Assembly: GCA_005788265.1 (NCBI GenBank)
Contig: SXYR01000066.1
Location: 1 to 37,547, forward strand
Direction: 5' to 3'
Origin: Bacteroidota bacterium
Lineage (GTDB): Bacteria; Bacteroidota; Bacteroidia; Chitinophagales; Chitinophagaceae
Length of the DNA: 37,547 nucleotides
Shown here: one piece after another, positions 31,871-37,547 of the stretch
How positions within the stretch are numbered: the stretch's first letter is position 1
How the letters are laid out: every line of letters begins with the position of its first letter
The notes under the pieces: model-generated
Seen by the model: only the letters and a program-made list of their open reading frames with translations
What the model was told of the DNA's origin: nothing
Database searches by the model: none
Translations under genes and position numbers: made by a program

Positions 31871-33121
31871 ATGAATGTGAACAATCACATACAAGCTACG
31901 ATCATAACAATTGGTGATGAGTTGCTAATTGGACAGACCATTGACACCAATAGTGCATGGATGGCATCCTCTCTGAACAAGATAGGTATCAACATTAAAA
32001 GAAGGGTCGCCATTGGGGATGATTGGGATGCCATTTGGCGAACGCTGGAAGATGAGGGGCAGCATGTACAAATTATACTTATCACGGGTGGATTGGGACC
32101 AACATCTGACGATATCACCAAGCCGCTTTTATGTAAATTTTTTGGAGGTGCCCTCGTAACCAATCAGGGTGCGCTGGATAATGTAGTAGATATTTTTACC
32201 AACAAATTAAAAAGGCCACTGTTGGAGAGAAACTTAAAACAGGCCGAGGTACCTGATAATTGTACTGTCATACAGAACAAGAGAGGGACCGCTCCAGGAA
32301 TGTGGTTTGAGAAAAATGAAGTAATCTACGTAAGCATGCCTGGTGTACCTCATGAAATGAAAGGCATGATGGATGACTTTATCATCCCTGCTTTGCTGAA
32401 AAAATTCAATGTGCGTCCCGTGGAACATCGAACCCTGCTTACCGCAGGAATCGGCGAGTCGTTTCTTGCAGAAAAGCTGACAGATTTTGAATCAGAACTT
32501 CCAGAAAACATTAAACTCGCCTACCTGCCCAATTATGGTATGGTAAGATTGCGACTGACGAATCTGCATCCAACAAACAATGCAAATGTTATAGATGAAT
32601 ATTTTCATATACTTCAATCAAAGGTGCAGGAGTTCATGGTTGTCAATGATGATTTAACCATGCAAGAAGTCATTGCTAAAAAATTATTGGAATCGAACAC
32701 CACACTTGCAGTAGCTGAAAGTTGTACAGGAGGTTATATTTCACAGTTGATTACACAAATGGCAGGCAGCAGTCAATATTTCCTGGGAAGTGTTGTGAGC
32801 TATTCAAATGAAATGAAACAGTATGCATTGCAGGTCCCCAATGAAACCATTAACCAATTTGGAGCTGTCAGCACGCAAACCGTCGAAGCCATGGCGGAAG
32901 GTGTGAGAAAATTATCAAAGGCGGATTTCGGTTTGGCCACGTCGGGTGTCATGGGGCCAGGAGGTGGATCTGAGGAGAAGCCAATAGGATTTGTTTGCGT
33001 GGGTTTTAGCTCCAAGCAAAAAACAATCAGCACAAGTTTTCAGTTCCGTTTTGACAGAAGAAGAAATATTGAATTGACCGCGATCAGCGCACTTGATTTT
33101 CTGAGGAAAAATATGGGATAA
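31871..33121 (+). CDS. cinA: CinA: competence/damage-inducible protein, nicotinamide-nucleotide amidase
   Basis: The ATG at 31871 gives 416 residues. The N-terminal MoCF/MogA-like domain (about 5-170) has IITIGDELLIGQTIDTNS and GGLGPTSDD (73-81), the COG1058 pyrophosphatase region. The C-terminal domain (about 262-416) has the NMN deamidase signature LAVAESCTGGYISQLIT, GSSQYFLGSVVSYSN, GAVSTQTVEAMAEG and SGVMGPGGGSEEKPIG. The second domain recycles the nicotinamide mononucleotide produced by NAD-dependent DNA ligase. Both domains appear complete with conserved active-site residues. An upstream in-frame TTG at 31850 is unlikely as a start. The E2 gene begins 65 bases downstream with its own promoter, so the two may be separate units. 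Confidence 0.94.
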   Translation: MNVNNHIQATIITIGDELLIGQTIDTNSAWMASSLNKIGINIKRRVAIGDDWDAIWRTLEDEGQHVQIILITGGLGPTSDDITKPLLCKFFGGALVTNQGALDNVVDIFTNKLKRPLLERNLKQAEVPDNCTVIQNKRGTAPGMWFEKNEVIYVSMPGVPHEMKGMMDDFIIPALLKKFNVRPVEHRTLLTAGIGESFLAEKLTDFESELPENIKLAYLPNYGMVRLRLTNLHPTNNANVIDEYFHILQSKVQEFMVVNDDLTMQEVIAKKLLESNTTLAVAESCTGGYISQLITQMAGSSQYFLGSVVSYSNEMKQYALQVPNETINQFGAVSTQTVEAMAEGVRKLSKADFGLATSGVMGPGGGSEEKPIGFVCVGFSSKQKTISTSFQFRFDRRRNIELTAISALDFLRKNMG

Positions 33122-33138
33122 GTACTTCAGAAAGATAG

Positions 33139-33168
33139 TTTTACGCATCCAATTAAAGAGTAACTTTG
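33139..33168 (+). promoter_or_regulatory. Likely promoter of the E2 gene
   Basis: TAACTTTG (33161-33168) matches the -7 consensus. The triplet 19 bases upstream (33139-33141) is TTT preceded by G, two of three bases of TTG. The TTG start codon of the E2 gene is 18 bases past the box. Confidence 0.5.
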
Positions 33169-33186
33169 TACTGAAATTATTTTCTA

Positions 33187-34497
33187 TTGGCAATAGCGAA
33201 TGTCATAATGCCCAAGCTCGGTGAGAGCATCGTGGAAGCTACTGTTCTGAAAATCCACAAAAAAGTCGGAGATGCAATCAGCGTTGATGAAACTTTGATG
33301 GACATTGCCACCGACAAAGTTGACAGTGAAGTTCCCTCAACAACAGAAGGAATCATTGAAGAAATGCTCTGCAAAGAAGGCGACATCGTCAAAATAGGAA
33401 CGGTCTTAGCCAAGATAAAAACAAACAAAGAAATACCCCTCACAGAAAAGTTGCCTCCGCCTGAAAATCATCCCATTCAGGTGAATGGAATGCACCAAAA
33501 GGCGGATGATGATTTGGTTATCCCCTATACCCCATCTCCAACTGTAAAAAGAACTGAGGGTGCAAAGTTTTATTCCCCCCTTGTGATGAATATCGCGAGC
33601 AGTGAAGGAATCGAATTGAGTGAGTTGGAGGATATAACAGGCACAGGTGCCGATGGCAGGGTTACCAAAAATGATATTCTTGGCTATGTGGCAAGTAAGA
33701 AAGGAAGTGTTGGACATTCCTCATCTGCTTCCATCGAGTCCGGCAATCAACCCGGTTCATCTATTCCTTCTGCTGTTAACAAACCAGGAAATATTGAAAT
33801 CATTGAGATGGATCGCATGAGGCGCTTGATAGCTGATCACATGACGAAAAGCAAGTCAACAAGTGCGCATGTAACAAGCTTTGCAGAAGCCGATGTAACC
33901 AACCTGGTTCAATGGAGAGAAGCAAATAAAAAAGTATTTGAAAAAAGAGAAGGTGAAAAAATCACTTTCACACCCCTTTTCATTGAAGCAATTGTAAAAT
34001 GTCTGAAGAAATATCCGCTGTTGAATTCAAGTGTTGTCGGAAATGAGATTCACGTGAAAAGAGAGATAAATATTGGCATGGCAACTGCCTTACCCAACGG
34101 AAATTTGATCGTTCCTGTTATTCATCATGCCGATCAATACAATATCATTGGTTTGACAAAGCAGGTAAATAGACTTTCAAACCTTGCAAGAAGCAGCAAT
34201 CTTAAACCTTCAGATACTCAGAGCGGCACATTCACATTTACCAATATTGGCACATTTGGAAGCATCATGGGCACTCCTATAATCAATCAACCCCAGGTTG
34301 CAATTCTAGCCATTGGAGCAATCAAAAAGAAGCCTGTAGTGATCGAGACTGAGCAAGGTGACAGTGTGGGAATCAGACACATGATGTTCATATCCATGTC
34401 ATACGATCACAGAATTATTGATGGTTCCCTTGGATCCATTTTCTTGAATGAATTTGTGAAAGCGCTGGAGTTATTTGATCCCTCCAGAGACATTTGA
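33187..34497 (+). CDS. 2-oxoacid dehydrogenase complex E2 (dihydrolipoyllysine acyltransferase)
   Basis: The core subunit of a pyruvate, 2-oxoglutarate or branched-chain dehydrogenase, it moves acyl groups from its lipoyl arm to CoA. The start is TTG at 33187, because MAIANVIMPKLGESI matches the family N-terminus; a later ATG would cut the lipoyl domain. The lipoyl domain (1-78) carries K44 in ATDKVDSEVPS. A linker (79-125) leads to the E1/E3-binding domain (about 127-168, YSPLVMNIASSEGI and GTGADGRVTKNDI). The catalytic domain (about 205-436) has MRRLIADHMTKSK and the active site YDHRIIDG with H408 and D412. Only one lipoyl domain is present. E1 and E3 genes are not in the window, so the substrate stays open; the single lipoyl domain and ATDKVDSEVPS motif fit branched-chain or odhB types. 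Confidence 0.92.
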   Translation: MAIANVIMPKLGESIVEATVLKIHKKVGDAISVDETLMDIATDKVDSEVPSTTEGIIEEMLCKEGDIVKIGTVLAKIKTNKEIPLTEKLPPPENHPIQVNGMHQKADDDLVIPYTPSPTVKRTEGAKFYSPLVMNIASSEGIELSELEDITGTGADGRVTKNDILGYVASKKGSVGHSSSASIESGNQPGSSIPSAVNKPGNIEIIEMDRMRRLIADHMTKSKSTSAHVTSFAEADVTNLVQWREANKKVFEKREGEKITFTPLFIEAIVKCLKKYPLLNSSVVGNEIHVKREINIGMATALPNGNLIVPVIHHADQYNIIGLTKQVNRLSNLARSSNLKPSDTQSGTFTFTNIGTFGSIMGTPIINQPQVAILAIGAIKKKPVVIETEQGDSVGIRHMMFISMSYDHRIIDGSLGSIFLNEFVKALELFDPSRDI

Positions 34498-34498
34498 G

Positions 34499-37444
34499 CT
34501 ATTGCTCATCAAGGTCTGTTTCCAACCCCCAACTGATTCCTTTCTCAACTGCAGGCAAACCCTTTGTAATCCAAATCGGAGGCTTCTCACCTTTTAATTT
34601 CCAATCAAAAAACTGTTGCTCTCTGATCTGGATATCCTTTCTGTTTTTTCTTTCAACAAGATTATGCGCTTCTCCATTGTAGTTCAACATCCATACTTTT
34701 TTTCCCAATCTCCGCATGGCAGTGAACATTTCAATTCCTTGGTACCAGGGAACAGCACCATCTGCATCATTTGCCATAATAACAAGTGGTGTTGTGACTT
34801 TAGGCAAAGAAAATAGAGGAGAGTTATCGAGGTATGATTTGGTATTCTCCCATAGTGTTGCTCCTATTCTACTCTGACTTTTTTCATATTGAAACTGACG
34901 GTTCATTCCGCTCTCCCATCTGATACCACCGTATGCACTGGTCATATTGGCAACTGGTGCACCAGCCCATGCAGCCGCGAATAATTTGGTCTTTGTAATG
35001 ATATAAGCAGCTTGGTATCCACCCCAGCTTTGTCCCTGCAATCCCATTTTCGTACTGTCTACCCAACCTTTCTTAACCAACGCTCTTGCTCCACTTACAA
35101 TATAGTCATAAGCTGATTTACCAGGTAAGGCATTGGCATAATAGATATCAGGCGCCAATACGATATACCCTCTGCTTACAAAAAAGGGAATATTCAAACG
35201 GCTGGGTGTAGGTGCAGGTGCAAGGTAATTATGCAAACCATCTGAAAGTGTTTCATAGAAATAAACAATCAATGGATATTTCTTTCCAGCTTGAAAATCC
35301 TCTGGCTTGTACACAATACCCGTAGCTTCTTTCCCATTGTATGCTTTCCACTTAAACAACTCAGCTGTCATCCAATTGTATACAGCTTGCTGTGAGTTGA
35401 TTGCACTCAATTGCTTGTTGCTTTTAAAATCGGCCGTATGAAACAAAGTAGGTGATTGATTGAAATTTTCTTTTGTATAAATGAATTGATCAGCACCTTT
35501 TGCTTTTGTTACAAACCCAGTAGCGTATGAACCCATTTCCATGTGTTGAACGGGATCATTTGAACCAATGGTTAATTTTCCTATACCGGATTGTTTGTTT
35601 TTTTCATTGAATAGACTCAAATAAATAGTCTGACCATTGGAAAGATATTTTTTATCCGCATCGGTTTCAATATACCTGTATCGAATGGTTGATTTTCGAC
35701 CCAATCCTTTGGTGATGGATACCGGATCCTGTTTTCCGTCTGGACTCAATTTCCAAATATCAAATCGATCGTATACCAACAATGCATCATCATTTTCCAT
35801 CCATTTTACAATTCCGTATGGTGTAGGTTCAGATGGCATATCATACTCCTCATCATATAATTTAACTGATACTTTTTTGCTGATGGGAACTACTTTAAGA
35901 TCCGCATACGTAAAGTAAGCTTTTTGAATCATGTCGTACCAGTAGATGTACTTGCCATTTGGAGACAATTGTGCTTGTCCCGAAATATTAGATGCAACAA
36001 TTGCCCGTTGACCATTTACAGGATTTACTGCATAAAAATCCTTCTTCGTTCCTCCCTCCCATTGCATCGCAATTCGTTTGCCTTTATCTGTCATTCCAAG
36101 AAACAAAGAACCATCGCCCTCTTTAGAAACCATAACAGCAGGAACATCTTTGTCGGCAAGTTGCATAAATTGTTTCGTCTCGATGTCAACAAGGGACAGG
36201 TAGGATCTCTTTTTTTCCAGATCGAGATTTCTCAATTGATAAGGCTGTAAATAATCATCATTGTAATGCCAAATATCCAGCCTTACCAAATCCATTTCAA
36301 CCAATGATGTGTCTTTTACAGGGGGAATAGGCATGGTACCCAGAAACAATCTTTTACCAGACTTGCTGAAATAAGGCATCGCATGTTCACTGATGGTCCA
36401 ATTGGCTTTCATACCAATGGTGTATTTATCAGCAATAACAGCAGCTTCTTTGTCTCCATTTTGCCAAAAATATAATTTAAAAAATCTCTGCGAAGATCGG
36501 ATCGCAGTATCAACTTCCGCATGAAAGGCAACCTGATAGCCGTTTTCATCAACTGCTATATTCTTAATGATATTTGCTTTTCGAAAAATCGTATCCAACT
36601 TTTTTTCAGCGGATCTAAATACAATAACCTGGGGATGGATTGATCTGTCTTTTCTCAAATGCGTTGAAGCTGCCACAAGGATTTTTCCTTTTTTACTCCA
36701 GGTATATTCCGACACCATTTTGATAACTTTTTTATACCCGGTTCCCAACTGAATGATGACAAGATCTGTTCCCTCTTTGGACATGGTGTTTTCATCAGGG
36801 CCATTATCAGCATCTTGTTCTGTCCAATTGTCATCACCTTCCTTGGCAGTCAATTTTCGCTTTTGCTTTTTATCGGGCGTTTGCTCTATGATGATTGGTA
36901 TTTTCATTTTAGATGAATCAGTAGACTTAACTGATGCAGAATCTTTTTTTATTAATGGCTTAGTGGAATCAACTGCATTCAATGCTGATAAATATGCCAA
37001 GAACTTGTTATCCTCATTTAGCTTATAAGAAATAACGGAAGGGGTTTTTTCTACAGACAAGTTTTCAAGGGTTAAAACACCTAGAGAATCCTTAGGCATC
37101 TCATCGGATTTTTTCTTTTTTATTTTGGCATCACGGACATCTTTGTAGTGGGGTTTGATTTTAAAAATTAAAAAATGATTGTCATTTGAAAAGCTGGCAT
37201 TGTAGCCACGGTCAATGATCAATTCGAGTGACTTAGATGGATTTTTAACAACCAGTTTCCCATCTCCTTCCTGCAGTTCAATGGTATAACAGACCCAATC
37301 GCCGTTGTCAGATATTTTCTTCTCTCCCAGCGTCTCCCAAGCATCATACACAGTATGATCCAATGGTTTTTTTTGAGCCGACACATGAGCAACCATGAGG
37401 GTTAAACATAAAAAACCTGCAAGAAAATAGAAACGAATTTTCAT
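34499..37444 (-). CDS. Secreted S9-family prolyl oligopeptidase-type peptidase
   Basis: The 981-residue protein has a signal peptide (MKIRFYFLAGFLCLTLMVAH, cleavage near VSAQ), a long N-terminal beta-propeller-type region and a C-terminal alpha/beta-hydrolase. Catalytic residues are S806 in GLQGQSWGGYQAA, D895 in NDADGAVPWYQG and H927 in NGEAHNLVE. A Lys/Asp-rich region with little hydrophobic content (about 105-235, KKKKSDEMPKD, KKQKRKLTAKEGDDNWTEQD) interrupts the propeller. In the Bacteroidota relatives I know, this segment is also present. Such enzymes cleave short peptides after proline or similar residues in nutrient use. The stop is one base from the convergent E2 stop. Upstream to the window end (37445-37547) I see no clear promoter and no gene. 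Confidence 0.88.
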   Translation of the reverse strand: MKIRFYFLAGFLCLTLMVAHVSAQKKPLDHTVYDAWETLGEKKISDNGDWVCYTIELQEGDGKLVVKNPSKSLELIIDRGYNASFSNDNHFLIFKIKPHYKDVRDAKIKKKKSDEMPKDSLGVLTLENLSVEKTPSVISYKLNEDNKFLAYLSALNAVDSTKPLIKKDSASVKSTDSSKMKIPIIIEQTPDKKQKRKLTAKEGDDNWTEQDADNGPDENTMSKEGTDLVIIQLGTGYKKVIKMVSEYTWSKKGKILVAASTHLRKDRSIHPQVIVFRSAEKKLDTIFRKANIIKNIAVDENGYQVAFHAEVDTAIRSSQRFFKLYFWQNGDKEAAVIADKYTIGMKANWTISEHAMPYFSKSGKRLFLGTMPIPPVKDTSLVEMDLVRLDIWHYNDDYLQPYQLRNLDLEKKRSYLSLVDIETKQFMQLADKDVPAVMVSKEGDGSLFLGMTDKGKRIAMQWEGGTKKDFYAVNPVNGQRAIVASNISGQAQLSPNGKYIYWYDMIQKAYFTYADLKVVPISKKVSVKLYDEEYDMPSEPTPYGIVKWMENDDALLVYDRFDIWKLSPDGKQDPVSITKGLGRKSTIRYRYIETDADKKYLSNGQTIYLSLFNEKNKQSGIGKLTIGSNDPVQHMEMGSYATGFVTKAKGADQFIYTKENFNQSPTLFHTADFKSNKQLSAINSQQAVYNWMTAELFKWKAYNGKEATGIVYKPEDFQAGKKYPLIVYFYETLSDGLHNYLAPAPTPSRLNIPFFVSRGYIVLAPDIYYANALPGKSAYDYIVSGARALVKKGWVDSTKMGLQGQSWGGYQAAYIITKTKLFAAAWAGAPVANMTSAYGGIRWESGMNRQFQYEKSQSRIGATLWENTKSYLDNSPLFSLPKVTTPLVIMANDADGAVPWYQGIEMFTAMRRLGKKVWMLNYNGEAHNLVERKNRKDIQIREQQFFDWKLKGEKPPIWITKGLPAVEKGISWGLETDLDEQ

Positions 37445-37547
37445 AGAAAAATCTTTGAGATGAAATTACTGATTTTATAAGTTATCCGGGGGCTCTATTT
37501 TGTGCTGGCTTGTTTATATACCCTTAAAGTTTGCAATACTACCGTTA

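Noticed and set aside
31764-31871. Upstream extension of the TPR gene with 36 more codons
   Set aside because: It would bury the signal peptide and cover a consensus promoter; ATG at 31763 gives a normal signal peptide.
34495-34508. Small inverted repeat TGAGC/GCTCA across the E2 and S9 peptidase stop codons
   Set aside because: A five-base stem with no T-run on either strand is likely to occur by chance.
36850-37140. Lys/Asp-rich segment in the S9 peptidase as a possible insertion
   Set aside because: Relatives that I know in Bacteroidota share similar charged text such as KKKKxDEMPKDS, so it seems a family feature and not a recent insertion.
1-37547. CRISPR arrays, tRNA genes, transposases, phage genes, toxin-antitoxin or known defence systems
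   Set aside because: None was seen on either strand; all longer open frames belong to housekeeping, envelope or metabolic families.

Overview
The window looks like a chromosomal segment from a member of the Bacteroidota, most likely in the Saprospiria/Chitinophagia part of the phylum. The phylum call rests on several things seen together. Promoters read TTG-N19-TAnnTTTG, and Shine-Dalgarno sequences are largely absent. The diheme (type B) SdhC-SdhA-SdhB set, a long signal peptidase I with an N-terminal DUF5684-like membrane domain, an HU-CCDC81-like membrane protein and several large outer-membrane barrels are all typical of the group. The base composition is AT-rich. The family-level guess is weak. 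No tRNA, rRNA, CRISPR array, insertion sequence or prophage gene was seen. No stretch longer than about 125 bases lacks a gene, so this is compact core genome and not an island.

Left part (1-10,000): the 3' end of a TolC-type efflux gene meets a minus-strand series read right to left. One group is purM, an ftsE-like ATPase gene and a four-helix membrane protein. The next is rpsO, pnp, prmA, plsY, a DUF3052-like gene, lepB and cdd. This series covers purine synthesis, ribosome and RNA metabolism, phospholipid synthesis, protein export and pyrimidine salvage. It carries control elements: a promoter before rpsO, a perfect hairpin between rpsO and pnp, an intrinsic terminator whose U-tract touches the prmA start codon, and a near-palindrome beside the -33 position of a possible lepB promoter.

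Middle part (10,000-25,500): ribF (plus) and holA (minus) converge with overlapping ends. A membrane-anchored coiled-coil protein shares a bidirectional terminator with a 1148-residue outer-membrane protein, which is co-transcribed behind a Tat-exported Gfo/Idh/MocA oxidoreductase. Next come sdhC-sdhA-sdhB (succinate:quinone oxidoreductase), ending in a strong terminator, and upstream of them a murein-recycling unit (BadF-type amino-sugar kinase, murQ, and a conserved 188-residue protein). A secreted CtpA-type S41 protease lies divergently.

Right part (25,500-37,547): a tight four-gene operon encodes a secreted 1013-residue TPR protein, an outer-membrane barrel, an HU-CCDC81-like membrane protein and a zinc-ribbon methyltransferase. 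It is the best candidate in the window for an undescribed envelope system. Divergent from it are cinA and a 2-oxoacid dehydrogenase E2 gene that starts with TTG. Last is a secreted S9 prolyl-oligopeptidase-type peptidase.

Several coordinates use a start downstream of the longest open frame, chosen by homology to the family N-terminus (lepB, plsY, pnp, purM, ribF, holA, sdhC, the S41 protease, the methyltransferase, the TPR protein and cinA). All assignments come from reading motifs by eye; no database search was run.
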